Shown here: positions 44,534 through 53,123 of the stretch, in pieces
Numbering within the stretch: position 1 is the stretch's first letter
Layout of the letters: the number at the start of each line of letters is the position of its first letter
NCBI RefSeq assembly: GCF_006440675.2
Contig: NZ_CP083951.1
Coordinates: 2,761,501 to 2,825,500 of the forward strand
Length of the DNA stretch: 64,000 bases
Source: Mesorhizobium sp. B2-8-5
Lineage (GTDB): Bacteria; Pseudomonadota; Alphaproteobacteria; Rhizobiales; Rhizobiaceae
Direction of reading: 5' to 3'
The notes under the pieces: generated by a model
What the model was told of the DNA's origin: nothing
Seen by the model: the letters and a program-made list of their open reading frames with translations, nothing else
Databases searched by the model: none
Program-made: the position numbers and the translations under genes

Positions 44534-45363
44534 AGTTCCGGCCCGGCAGGATCATCGCCTATCTGTTTCTGATCGTGCTTGCGGTCGTCGGCGCAGCACC
44601 CTTCCTTTATCTCGTCGTGCTGTCGACCAAGAAGCGCATCGAGATCCTGGCGCAGGTGCCGCCGAAGCTGACGTTCACCTGGGTGCAGGCGGCCAAAAAC
44701 TACAACGAGGTGCTGTTCAGCCAGGGCATGCTGAGCTTTACGTTGAACTCGCTGATCGTGGTCAGCATCGCCACGGCGATCGCGCTTGTCATCGGCACGC
44801 CCGCTGCCTACGCGTTTTCGCGGCTGCGCTTCCAGAACAGCGAGCGCCTTGCCAGCACCATTCTATCTATGCGTTTCATGCCGCCAATCGCGGTTGCGAT
44901 CCCACTTTTCCTGATGGTCAAGGCCGCGGGCCTGCAGGACAGCTATCCCGGGCTGATCCTGCCCTACGTCGCCTTCTCGCTGCCGCTTGTGGTTTGGATC
45001 ATGATCGGCTTCTTCGACGAGATCCCAGGCGAGATCGACGAGGCGGCCCTGATCGACGGCTGCACGCGCGTCAGCGCGCTCTGGTATGTCATGCTGCCGA
45101 TCGTCAGGCCCGGCCTCGTCACGGCGGCGCTGTTCGGCGCGCTGTTCATCTGGAACGAGTTCCTCGTCGCGCTGTATGTCATCGATTCGCGCGCGTTCCA
45201 GACCATCTCGCTCGGCGCCGCGACGCTGGTCAGCGCACAGCGTCCGATCGACTGGAACATCGCCGCAACGGTGGGTGTCGTCACGGTCATTCCGATCCTC
45301 ATCTTCTCGCTCTTCGTCCAGCGCTACATTGTGCGCGGAATAACCGCCGGAGCTGTCAAATGA
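44530..45363 (+). CDS. Carbohydrate ABC transporter permease (MalG/UgpE type)
   Basis: 277-aa permease with six hydrophobic segments and the EAA loop (EIDEAALIDGCTRVSALWYV). It overlaps genes on both sides by 4 nt. There is no ATPase in this operon; the UgpC-type ATPase at 31639-32805 is the probable partner. Confidence 0.9.
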   Translation: MKFRPGRIIAYLFLIVLAVVGAAPFLYLVVLSTKKRIEILAQVPPKLTFTWVQAAKNYNEVLFSQGMLSFTLNSLIVVSIATAIALVIGTPAAYAFSRLRFQNSERLASTILSMRFMPPIAVAIPLFLMVKAAGLQDSYPGLILPYVAFSLPLVVWIMIGFFDEIPGEIDEAALIDGCTRVSALWYVMLPIVRPGLVTAALFGALFIWNEFLVALYVIDSRAFQTISLGAATLVSAQRPIDWNIAATVGVVTVIPILIFSLFVQRYIVRGITAGAVK

Positions 45364-46262
45364 ACTACGATCTCAAGCCGGAACTCGTGACTTCGGATCT
45401 CGGCTGGCCAGAGGGGCCGACCGTGATGCCGGACGGCAGCGTTGTCTTCGTTGAGAGCTACCGCAGCCAGCTGACCCTCGTCGGCAAGGACGGCAAGGCC
45501 AGGCAATTCGCCTACGTCACCGGCGCGCCGAATTCATGCGTGCTGGGTTCCGACGGCGCGCTCTACGTTTGCCAGAACGGCGGCACGGTCGGCCCGTGGC
45601 GCGCAGCCGAGATGACCTTGCCGTCGATCCAGCGGGTGCGGCCAGGCGGCAAGCCGGAAATCCTGGTGAGCGAAGTCGACGGCGTCAAGATGAATGGGCC
45701 GAACGATCTGGTCTTCGGGCCGGATGGCACACTGGTCTGGACCGATCCGGGGACCTATAATCCGGCCAATCCCGATCCGAGCTACATCTATGCACTGTCG
45801 CCGGACGGCAGGGCCAGCGTGAAGGTCGCGTTTCCCGCGCCAACGTTTCCGAACGGGGTCGTCGTCGAGGCCGACGGCTCGATCGTGTGGGATGAATCCT
45901 ACACCGGCCATGTTTGCCGGCTGAAAACCGACGGAACGATTGAGGATCTCGGCAGGATGCCAGGCAAGAATCCCATTCTCGATGGCATGGCGATCGCCAA
46001 GGACGGCTCCCTGCTCGTTACCGACCTCGTTGGCGAAGGGTTTCACGTTTTGGCGCGCGATGGCACGCCGAAGGGCTTCGTGCGCACCGGCGGCTGTCCG
46101 ACCAATCTTGCCTTCGATGGCGAAACGCTTTGGGTAACGGACGCCAGCGTCCTGGCTAGCAGCGCAGAGCCCAATTATGCGGGGCGATTGTGGCGGCTTA
46201 CATTTCCTGGCGGCGGCGCTCCTACCTACAAGGGCTCGATCGGGATGGAGGCCAAGGCATGA
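45360..46262 (+). CDS. SMP-30/gluconolactonase-family lactonase
   Basis: 300-aa six-bladed propeller: LGWPEGPTVMPDGSVVFVES (metal-binding Glu near residue 18), GPNDLVFGPDGTLVWTDPG (Asn ligand), PNGVVVEADGSIVWDES and LDGMAIAKDGSLLVTD (Asp ligand). Hydrolyses sugar lactones to acids. Paralogue of 21546-22424. It is coupled on both sides, so the imported sugar is probably oxidised to a lactone by a nearby SDR and opened here. Confidence 0.88.
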   Translation: MNYDLKPELVTSDLGWPEGPTVMPDGSVVFVESYRSQLTLVGKDGKARQFAYVTGAPNSCVLGSDGALYVCQNGGTVGPWRAAEMTLPSIQRVRPGGKPEILVSEVDGVKMNGPNDLVFGPDGTLVWTDPGTYNPANPDPSYIYALSPDGRASVKVAFPAPTFPNGVVVEADGSIVWDESYTGHVCRLKTDGTIEDLGRMPGKNPILDGMAIAKDGSLLVTDLVGEGFHVLARDGTPKGFVRTGGCPTNLAFDGETLWVTDASVLASSAEPNYAGRLWRLTFPGGGAPTYKGSIGMEAKA

Positions 46263-47089
46263 GTGCGCGAGAAGCCTTTCCGGGCCTCTCCTACAAGGGA
46301 AAGGTTGCGTTTGTCACCGGCGGCGGCTCCGGGATCGGCCGCGAGACGGCGCTGACGCTCGCCGATCTGGGCGCCGATGTCGCGGTCCTCGATTGGACCG
46401 CCGGCGCGGCCGATGCCACGGCCGAGGCTGTGCGGAAGATTGGGCGCAAGGCCGTTGCCTTCAATGGAGATACAGGCGACGAGAAAACGGTTGTGGATGC
46501 CTTCGCGGCGACGCGCCAACAGCTCGGCGAGATCGACGTTGCGGTTGCCTGTGCCGGGATACTGGGCGCCGGCGGTCCGGTGTTCGAAACCTCGGTCGCG
46601 GATTTCGAGCAGGTAATGGCCGTCAATGTGCGTGGCTCGTTCCTGGTCACGCGCGAGGCCGCCAGCGGCATGCGACAGCGCAAGCGAGGCGCGATCGTGC
46701 TGCTGTCCAGCCTGGACGGCCTGCAGGCAGAGCACGGCATGTTTTCGTATTGCACATCCAAGGGCGCGCTGCTCAATTTGGCCCGCGCCGCCGCGCTCGA
46801 TCTGGCGCGCGACGGTGTAACGGTAAATTGCGTGTGCCCGAGCGTGACGCACACGCCGCTGCTTGCGGGCCGCCTGGCAACACTGCCGAACGGCGACGAG
46901 ATACTTGCCTCCTATGCAGCGCGCCATCCGCTCGGCCGGGTGCTGACGCCGCGCGATATTGCCTCCGCGATCGCTTTTGTCGCGTCGCCGATCGCCAATG
47001 GCATCACCGGGGCTGCGATCCCGGTCGACGCCGGTATCGGCGCGACCTGGGACAACTACCGCGATCCGCCGTGGATCGCTGCTGGCTGA
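46259..47089 (+). CDS. SDR-family oxidoreductase
   Basis: 276-aa short-chain dehydrogenase: TGGGSGIG (about 22-29), CAG in place of NAG, Ser in LLSSLDG, YCTSK, and C-terminal ANGITGAAIPVDAG with an 18-residue tail. ATG 46259 overlaps the lactonase stop. Last gene of the importer operon; oxidation of the imported sugar is a reasonable role. Confidence 0.87.
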   Translation: MSAREAFPGLSYKGKVAFVTGGGSGIGRETALTLADLGADVAVLDWTAGAADATAEAVRKIGRKAVAFNGDTGDEKTVVDAFAATRQQLGEIDVAVACAGILGAGGPVFETSVADFEQVMAVNVRGSFLVTREAASGMRQRKRGAIVLLSSLDGLQAEHGMFSYCTSKGALLNLARAAALDLARDGVTVNCVCPSVTHTPLLAGRLATLPNGDEILASYAARHPLGRVLTPRDIASAIAFVASPIANGITGAAIPVDAGIGATWDNYRDPPWIAAG

Positions 47090-47157
47090 AACGGGCGTCG
47101 GGCAATGCGGGACATTGATGCCTTTGGCCCACGAAAAGGCCAGCAAAATCAATACCC

Positions 47158-47391
47158 GTGACACATCCTCCGGGCCTACCATTATCTTTGATTCAATTGA
47201 TGGAAGACCTCGGCCAAAAACGTTTTGGGCTCATTGTGGGCCGGCGTAAGACATTGCTGGACCTGATGCCGATGCGCGCTTTCGCCGACACGGCCGATGT
47301 GGCGGCGGCGGTTCTGTATCTGGCGTCACCGGCTGCCAAGATCGTCACCGGCCATGTCCTGGCGGTTGACGGTGGCTATCTTGCCCGTTGA
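47158..47391 (+). pseudogene. C-terminal relic of an SDR gene
   Basis: 77-codon open frame whose last 41 codons read like the end of a short-chain dehydrogenase: MRAFADTADVAAAVLYLASP, then IVTGHVLAVDGGYLAR. There is no cofactor motif or YxxxK upstream in any frame, and the first 36 codons show no SDR similarity. It is most likely the remains of an eighth SDR gene at the end of the importer operon, cut at its 5' side. The 47392-47535 stretch after it holds nothing I can name. Confidence 0.7.
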
Positions 47392-47535
47392 GTTCCCGAT
47401 CACAGCCTGTCGATGCTGATCGTTGGCGCGGGCGATTCGAGCTGTGGCACGTGGTCCCCGCGGGTCCGGACCCAGCAACATGCGAACAGCTCTGCCAATC
47501 TTGAGGGCGCGCCGGGTCAAGAGCGCATCGGCAAT

Positions 47536-47709
47536 TCAATTGGTCTTCAGCGGACCCGCCCGGTTTTCGGCGATCCACCGCGCGGCCAGCACCAGCGCCC
47601 CCATGCTGAAATCCTTGCCGTGCTTGGCAACCATCTCTTCCGACAATTTGGCAAGGCGTTCGAAAAAGGCGTCCTTGCTCTTTTCCTCTGCAGTGAGCTC
47701 GGTTTGCAT
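47536..47709 (-). CDS. Small hypothetical protein (57 aa)
   Basis: 57 aa starting at ATG 47709, with AGGAGG 6-11 nt upstream, a strong start. The sequence (TAEEKSKDAFFERLAKLSEE, then MVAKHGKDFSMGALVLAARW) predicts two helices, the first highly charged. No family recognised. It lies 31 nt after the WD40 gene and is probably the last gene of the 49676-47536 operon. Confidence 0.7.
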   Translation of the reverse strand: MQTELTAEEKSKDAFFERLAKLSEEMVAKHGKDFSMGALVLAARWIAENRAGPLKTN

Positions 47710-47740
47710 TCCATCCTCCTGTTGTCGGGCTTCGCCCTGG

Positions 47741-48868
47741 CTATTTGAAAAGCATTGCCGGGAAGGTGACGATCGCAGCAGTTCCATCCACCATGCCCAC
47801 AGCCAAGTGCTGTCCATCGCCGGACCAGGCCAGCGCTGTGATCGCGCTGCCTGAAAATTTCACGACGAGCTCGTCACGCGAGCCGATCTGGGCGACTGTG
47901 ATGCGGCCGTTGGCGTAGCCGGCGGCGATAAGGCTTCTCACCGGATGCGCCGCCATTGTTTCAACTGGAACAGGTGCCGCACGACCCGTTTCCAGCGCGC
48001 CGGAAGCCGCATGCTCAAATGGCGGGACAGCCATTGACCAGCCAGCAATACGGAATGCGCCGGACGCAAACAGCGTGTTCTCTTGCGTGCTCCAGCACAC
48101 GGTCCGGACCGGCGAAGGAAATCCGCCGACTACGCCCGATCGGCCATCTGACAGGCGCACAAGGCCAAAGCCTCCTGTCTCAAGTCCGCAGGCCAGCCAT
48201 GAGCCGTCGTAGCTCCAGCGGATGGAAGCCGGGCGTGAGGGAGTGGAAAATTCGTTAATGAGCCCGGGACCGCCGTCGACCGCCCAGATCGACAGCCCGT
48301 TGCCGGAATCGAACGCGAGCCGGTTCGCGTCCGGCGAGAACGCGATGGCGTGCGTCGATGAGGACGCTGCCTGGCGGAGCCTTACCACTTCATCGTTGGC
48401 GCGCGCCAGGAACACATCATGTCCATCGCTGAAGGCCGTCATGGCCTTCGGGGCACCATGGGCGATAGCGAGGATCGGTCCGTCGATCTTGATCGGCGTT
48501 GGCGCAATCGCGCCGTCGGGTGCAAAATGCGTGGCTTCACCCGCACTCGTGCCGACGAGGAAGCCAGAACTGCGATAAGCGACGATCGGGACATCGCCGT
48601 CCCCAAGCGATGCGGAGGCGATCAAAGGTGCGTGCGGCTTCTCGCGGGGCCGGATCGTGGTCTGTCCGAGATCGCCGCTCACCCGGATCCTTGCCTCCGG
48701 CGGTTCCTGATCCGCCACCTTGCCGATGGCGACGGATCCGTCCACGGATGTGAATGCGATGGCGGAGCCATCGGCGCTGAAGCACACATCGGCAACCGCG
48801 GCCGGGCGCCGCCAGCCTCGTGCCAGCAGGTCGAACAGCGCCAGGTTCTGCGTCGTTTGCTGGTTCAC
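47741..48868 (-). CDS. WD40-like beta-propeller protein
   Basis: 375 aa made of about seven WD40-like units: ADVCFSADGSAIAFTSVDGS (about 26-45), HAIAFSPDANRLAFDSGNGL, SIRWSYDGSWLACGLETGG, VRTVCWSTQENTLFASG and ALAWSGDGQHLAVGMVDG near the C-terminus. No signal peptide or catalytic domain, so it is probably a cytoplasmic scaffold. Its start overlaps the coiled-coil gene (ATGA). Bacterial stand-alone WD40 proteins in small operons are uncommon; the role is unknown. Confidence 0.82.
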   Translation of the reverse strand: MNQQTTQNLALFDLLARGWRRPAAVADVCFSADGSAIAFTSVDGSVAIGKVADQEPPEARIRVSGDLGQTTIRPREKPHAPLIASASLGDGDVPIVAYRSSGFLVGTSAGEATHFAPDGAIAPTPIKIDGPILAIAHGAPKAMTAFSDGHDVFLARANDEVVRLRQAASSSTHAIAFSPDANRLAFDSGNGLSIWAVDGGPGLINEFSTPSRPASIRWSYDGSWLACGLETGGFGLVRLSDGRSGVVGGFPSPVRTVCWSTQENTLFASGAFRIAGWSMAVPPFEHAASGALETGRAAPVPVETMAAHPVRSLIAAGYANGRITVAQIGSRDELVVKFSGSAITALAWSGDGQHLAVGMVDGTAAIVTFPAMLFK

Positions 48869-49206
48869 GGCTTGTCTCCCCTAATGTCGCTCGTTGCTTC
48901 GGCAAGCGCGCGGTCGACATCCGCGACCTTGCCCTCGATTGCCACGATGCGTTCCTCGCTTTCGATGCATGCCTGCCTCATGGCCTCGGCACTCGCTTCA
49001 GCGTCATGCAAATCCCGCACCAGTTCAGCGCTGCCGCCATGCTTCCCGATTTCGAGCTGCAGGCGCAGCACCTCCATCTGGATGCCGGAGAGCATTTGAT
49101 TGAACCGCTGCGCTTCGGCGGTGAGCGCCGAGACTTCGGCGACGAGAGCCAATCGTTGAGCGACCAGCACGGCCAGCCCAGCGTCGCGTCTTGTGCCGCC
49201 GCTCAT
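48865..49206 (-). CDS. Coiled-coil hypothetical protein (113 aa)
   Basis: Starts at ATG 49206, overlapping the stop of the preceding gene (ATGA). Residues 15-105 are almost entirely heptad-like (LVAQRLALVAEVSALTAEAQ; VLRLQLEIGKHGG; EERIVAIEGKVADVDRALAE), so it should form a long coiled coil with a Gly-Gly break near 57. No family recognised. Probably interacts with the WD40 partner. Confidence 0.78.
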   Translation of the reverse strand: MSGGTRRDAGLAVLVAQRLALVAEVSALTAEAQRFNQMLSGIQMEVLRLQLEIGKHGGSAELVRDLHDAEASAEAMRQACIESEERIVAIEGKVADVDRALAEATSDIRGDKP

Positions 49207-49676
49207 CACTTTTTCTCGGCTGGTTTTTCGAAAGCGGACAGCAATCCCGGCAGGCCGTCTACCTGTTTCTGGAACTGCTTTTCGGCGGTTTCGATATGGC
49301 TCTTGAGTTGATCCCATATGTCGACGCGGATCATGGACGTGGTGTCGCCGGTAAGATGCTCGATCTCGGCGATGCGAAACTGGCGCGATAGCGATACCCC
49401 GGAAAACACGAAGTCGCGCAACAGGATCGCGTGGCTTTCAACGAACAGATGGATCATCGGATGCGTCTCCGTGGTGACGCCGCTGGCGGCAAGCTCGGCC
49501 CGGATGAAATCCTGGAAATGGCCTTGCAGACGGTGCTGGCTCTCACCCATGAATCGCATGACGAAAACGAGGTCACTCGGCATCAGCCTGACGAGTTCGG
49601 CGGTCACGTCGTCCGGTTGGCTTGGCCGGGGAAGGCCGGGGCTGTCATTGTTGCCTGGCATTGTCTTTCTCGGCAT
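49206..49676 (-). CDS. Hypothetical helical protein (156 aa), first of the WD40 operon
   Basis: 156 aa, predicted all-helical after a Pro-rich start (SPGLPRPSQPDD). Segments such as MRFMGESQHRLQGHFQDFIR and MIRVDIWDQLKSHIETAEKQ are amphipathic. It has no signal peptide, no membrane segment and no recognised family. It heads a tightly coupled operon and is divergent from the propane-type monooxygenase cluster across an AT-rich interval. Later in-frame Met codons make the exact start uncertain. Confidence 0.72.
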   Translation of the reverse strand: MPRKTMPGNNDSPGLPRPSQPDDVTAELVRLMPSDLVFVMRFMGESQHRLQGHFQDFIRAELAASGVTTETHPMIHLFVESHAILLRDFVFSGVSLSRQFRIAEIEHLTGDTTSMIRVDIWDQLKSHIETAEKQFQKQVDGLPGLLSAFEKPAEKK

Positions 49677-49816
49677 TGCCTCCCGCTCGAGATGGTCATC
49701 AAATCGAGATCGGTATCAAATAGTGTATGAAATAATCGAAATGAATAGGTGCGGACTATTTTATTCGTACCGCCTTTTCTAAGATTATATATTGCAGTGC
49801 ACAAAATAGCACAAAT

Positions 49817-49854
49817 ATTACATATGTAATGTACAGATGTAAAATATCGTTACA
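49817..49854. promoter_or_regulatory. Candidate enhancer (activator) sites for the sigma-54 promoter
   Basis: ATTACATATGTAAT (49817-49830) is a perfect 14-nt palindrome, and TGTAA-N7-TTACA (49838-49854) is a second inverted repeat with the same TTACA half-sites. They lie about 75-115 nt upstream of the -24/-12 elements, the usual distance for binding of an AcoR-type activator such as 59617-61692. Confidence 0.6.
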
Positions 49855-49928
49855 ATCATCTGGATGTTCGCCGGAGACAGCCACGACGGTCTCCGCCCAG
49901 GCGCTGCTCATAGGCCCGATTTTCAAAC

Positions 49929-49943
49929 TGGCACGGCGCTTGC
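49929..49943 (+). promoter_or_regulatory. Sigma-54 (-24/-12) promoter of the monooxygenase operon
   Basis: TGGCACGGCGCTTGC matches the sigma-54 consensus TGGCAC-N5-TTGC exactly, with the GG and GC dinucleotides in correct register. A start of transcription near 49955 is expected, giving an untranslated leader of about 280 nt before prmA. The AcoR-type regulator with a GAFTGA loop at the far end of the cluster supports it. Confidence 0.85.
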
Positions 49944-50237
49944 TTTACCTATTTGCATAAGAAGCCCATCGCGTTCCGACGCGGTGCCAAAAGAACGAAG
50001 GACCGGAGGAAGCCGCAGCACACGCGCTTCGATACGCCCATCGCAAGATGCGACTGGGGTGTCGCAGCGCCCCGCAGTCCACCTCGAGAACCTTTGCCGC
50101 GATCCACTTGAATGGCTGGACCCTGCGTCGCGCCTGGCGGCGCAACCCTTGTCATGCCGTTCGCAAACTCACCGGCGGCGTTGTGTGCCGTCTCATGCCT
50201 GGATCGAGGGATCCATGGCTCAACCTGGTGGAGGCTT

Positions 50238-51911
50238 ATGACGATGTCGTCGTTGACACTTAACAAGATTACCTCGCAGCGCGGTATTTCCGTGGGCGAG
50301 GCGACCAAGAAGATTTCCGACCTCGGTTGGAACCCGACCTATGTCCAGGAAGCGATGACGTTTCCGACCGACTACAAGATCGCCAAGGCGCCGCGCGATC
50401 CGATGAAGCAGGTGCTGCGCTCCTATTTCCCCATGCAGGAGGAAAAGGACAATCGCGTCTACGGCGCGCTCGACGCCGCTCTTCGCGGCGACATGTTCCG
50501 CAATGTCGAGCCGCGCTGGGTGGAGTGGATGAAGCTCTTCCTCGCCATCATTCCCTTCCCGGAGATATCCGCCGCCCGCTCGATGGCGATGGTGGCGCGG
50601 CTGGCGCCCGGCGAGGATCTCAGGACCGGCTTCACCATGCAGATGGTCGACGAGTTCCGCCACTCGACGATCCAGATGAATCTGAAGAAATGGTACATGG
50701 AAAACTACATCGACCCGGCAGGGTTCGATATCACCGAAGAAGCCTTCGGCAAATGCTACGCGACCACGATCGGCCGCCAGTTCGGTGAAGGCTTCATCAC
50801 CGGCGACACCATGACGGCCGCCTGCATGTACCTGACCGTCGTCGCCGAGACGGCGTTCACCAACACGCTCTTCGTCGCCATGCCTTCGGAAGCCGCGCGC
50901 AACGGCGACTATGCGCTGCCGACCGTGTTCCTCTCGGTGCAATCCGACGAGAGCCGCCACATCGGCAACGGTCACTCGCTGCTGATGGCCGCGCTGAAGG
51001 AGCCGGAGAACCACCTGCTGCTCGAGCGCGACATGCGCTACGCCTTCTGGCAGAACCACGCCATCGTCGACGCCGCGATCGGCACCTTCATCGAATACGG
51101 CACCACCAACCGCGACAAGAACAAGGAGTCCTACGCGGAAATGTGGCACCGCTGGATCTACGAGGACTACTACCGCACCTACATGCTGCCGCTCGAGAAA
51201 TACGGCATCAAGATACATCACGACGATGTCCAGGCCGCCTGGGAGCGCATCACCAAGAAGAACTACGTCCACAAGGTTGGCCAGTTCTTCGCCGTCGGCT
51301 GGCCGGTCAACTTCTGGCGCATCGAGGCGCAGACCGACAAGGACTTCGAGTGGTTCGAGCACAAATACCCAGGCTGGTACGCAGAGTTCGGCGACTTCTG
51401 GAAATGGTACGCCAAGCTCAGCCACAAGGGCGAGAAGGTGCTCTTGTTCAACAGCGATGTCGGCTACGTCTATCCGCACCGCTGCTGGTCCTGCCTGGTG
51501 CCTTGCCTGATCCGCGAGGACATGGTGGTCGACGAGATCGACGGGAAACTGCACACCTTCGCACACGAACTCGACCGCTGGACCGCTGTCGAAGCCTTCG
51601 CCGATGAGTATCAGGGCCGTCCGACGCCTGCGATGGGCCGCTTCAGCGGCAAGCGCGAGTGGGAGACGCTCTATGACGGCTGGGATCTCGCCGATGCGAT
51701 CAAGGATCTCAACTTTGTCCGTTCCGACGGCAAGACATTGATCCCGCAGCCGCACCTGCGCTTCGGCGCCGACGAGCAGTGGACGCTCGACGACGTGCGC
51801 GGCAACATCCTCGGATCGCCGCTCAATGCGCTCCGCGGCATGTCGCCGGCCGATCGGGAGAAGCATCTGGCCGAGTATCGGGCAGGCTTCACCATCACGC
51901 CCATCAACTGA
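50238..51911 (+). CDS. prmA: Propane-type soluble di-iron monooxygenase, hydroxylase alpha subunit
   Basis: 557-aa catalytic subunit. The six iron ligands are readable: E109 (FPEIS), E139 and H142 (DEFRH), E204 (VAETA), E238 and H241 (DESRH). Their spacing equals that of methane monooxygenase hydroxylase (E114, E144, H147, E209, E243, H246) with a constant offset of 5. Overall sequence fits the propane/MimA (group 5) type. ATG 50238 has GGTGGAGG upstream; ATG 50244 is a near alternative. Oxidises propane and often acetone, phenol or similar small substrates. Gene order A-B-C-D (alpha, reductase, beta, coupling) matches prm/mim and differs from the tetrahydrofuran monooxygenase order. Confidence 0.93.
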   Translation: MTMSSLTLNKITSQRGISVGEATKKISDLGWNPTYVQEAMTFPTDYKIAKAPRDPMKQVLRSYFPMQEEKDNRVYGALDAALRGDMFRNVEPRWVEWMKLFLAIIPFPEISAARSMAMVARLAPGEDLRTGFTMQMVDEFRHSTIQMNLKKWYMENYIDPAGFDITEEAFGKCYATTIGRQFGEGFITGDTMTAACMYLTVVAETAFTNTLFVAMPSEAARNGDYALPTVFLSVQSDESRHIGNGHSLLMAALKEPENHLLLERDMRYAFWQNHAIVDAAIGTFIEYGTTNRDKNKESYAEMWHRWIYEDYYRTYMLPLEKYGIKIHHDDVQAAWERITKKNYVHKVGQFFAVGWPVNFWRIEAQTDKDFEWFEHKYPGWYAEFGDFWKWYAKLSHKGEKVLLFNSDVGYVYPHRCWSCLVPCLIREDMVVDEIDGKLHTFAHELDRWTAVEAFADEYQGRPTPAMGRFSGKREWETLYDGWDLADAIKDLNFVRSDGKTLIPQPHLRFGADEQWTLDDVRGNILGSPLNALRGMSPADREKHLAEYRAGFTITPIN

Positions 51912-52013
51912 CCATCCGAGCGCGGGGGCCGGGGTTTCCGACCCCCGCGACATTCCAGAGGAAGGCCATCTCCTGTCCTGCGGACGGGCCGGAGAGGAAT
52001 TGGGAGGTTATCG

Positions 52014-53072
52014 ATGACTGGTGCTCACACGGTGCGCCTGGAGCCGGTCGGCGTCGAGTTCGAGGTCGAACACGGCGAGACGGTCCTGAACGCGGCTTTC
52101 CGCCAGGGCATCGCGCTGCCGCATGGCTGCAAGGAAGGGCAATGCTCGGCCTGCAAATGCGTGCTGCTCGAAGGCGAAGTCGACATGCTTAAATACTCGA
52201 CCTTCGCGCTCAACGACACGGAGAAGGAGAGCGGCCACGTCTTGTTGTGCCGGTCGATCGCCTATTCCGACATGCAGGTCGAGCTCCTCAATTACGACGA
52301 GGAGGTTCTGGCGAAATCAATCGCGGTGAAGACGTTCAAGGGCCGGATCTCGAAGTTCGAGCATCTTACCCACGACATCCGCGGCATCGAGATCGAGCTC
52401 GGCTCGCCGATAAAATTCTGGGCTGGCCAATATGTCGACATCACGGTCACCACGCAAAAAGGGGAGACGATTACGCGCTCGTTCTCCATGGCAAATACGC
52501 CGGACGAAACCCAAAAGCTCTCCTTCATCATCAAGAAATACCCCGAAGGAAAGTTCTCCGGAGAGCTCGATTCCGGAGGTATCCGCGTCGGAGCCGAGGT
52601 CAGCGTCGCCGGGCCCTATGGAACCTGCTTCCGGCGGGAAGGACGGCAAGGCCCCCTGATCCTGGTCGGCGCCGGCTCCGGCATGTCGCCGGTATGGTCG
52701 ATCCTCAACGATCACCTGAAGAGCGGCGAGAAGCGGGACGTCTACTTCTTCTACGGCGCGCGGACCCCTACCGACCTGTTCTATCTCGACAGGATCGCCG
52801 AGCTTGCCGGCCGCCACCCGGAGCTGAATTTCATCCCGGTGCTGTCGCATGTGAATGGCGAGGCGTGGGACGGCGAGCGCGGCTTCGTCCACCAGGGCGT
52901 CGACGCCAAGCTCAAGCAGCTCGCGGTCGACGGGCAGGGCGACGTCTATGCCTGTGGTCCGCCGCCCATGATCGATGCGCTGCAGCCCGTGCTGTTCATG
53001 AACGGCTTCGAGACCGAACGCATCTTCTTCGATCGGTTCACCACATCGTCCAACGCCGTCCCCGCCCATTGA
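52014..53072 (+). CDS. prmB: Propane-type monooxygenase reductase
   Basis: 352-aa electron-transfer protein. The N-terminal plant-type 2Fe-2S domain has CKEGQCSACKC (about 41-51) and a fourth Cys in HVLLCRS. Then come FAD-binding RSFSMANTP and NAD-binding GAGSGMSPV, with CGPPPMIDA near the C-terminus. It passes electrons from NADH to the hydroxylase. Separated from prmA by 102 nt. Confidence 0.93.
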   Translation: MTGAHTVRLEPVGVEFEVEHGETVLNAAFRQGIALPHGCKEGQCSACKCVLLEGEVDMLKYSTFALNDTEKESGHVLLCRSIAYSDMQVELLNYDEEVLAKSIAVKTFKGRISKFEHLTHDIRGIEIELGSPIKFWAGQYVDITVTTQKGETITRSFSMANTPDETQKLSFIIKKYPEGKFSGELDSGGIRVGAEVSVAGPYGTCFRREGRQGPLILVGAGSGMSPVWSILNDHLKSGEKRDVYFFYGARTPTDLFYLDRIAELAGRHPELNFIPVLSHVNGEAWDGERGFVHQGVDAKLKQLAVDGQGDVYACGPPPMIDALQPVLFMNGFETERIFFDRFTTSSNAVPAH

Positions 53073-53123
53073 GGCGGGCCGGAGCGCAACATCAGAGCAA
53101 CTGCAACAAAGGGAGTGAAGACA

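Larger units (their letters stand above)
49677..50237. other. Divergent intergenic control region upstream of the monooxygenase
   Basis: 561 nt without a convincing gene. Positions 49690-49860 are markedly AT-rich against the GC-rich background. The right part holds palindromes (49817-49854), the sigma-54 promoter (49929-49943) and then a leader of about 280 nt before prmA. An open frame that runs into prmA from 50112 lacks coding character there. Confidence 0.7.

Noticed and set aside
50220..51953. 577-codon minus-strand open frame opposite prmA
   Set aside because: prmA has all six iron ligands with correct spacing; the antisense frame has no motif and would be a product of codon bias.
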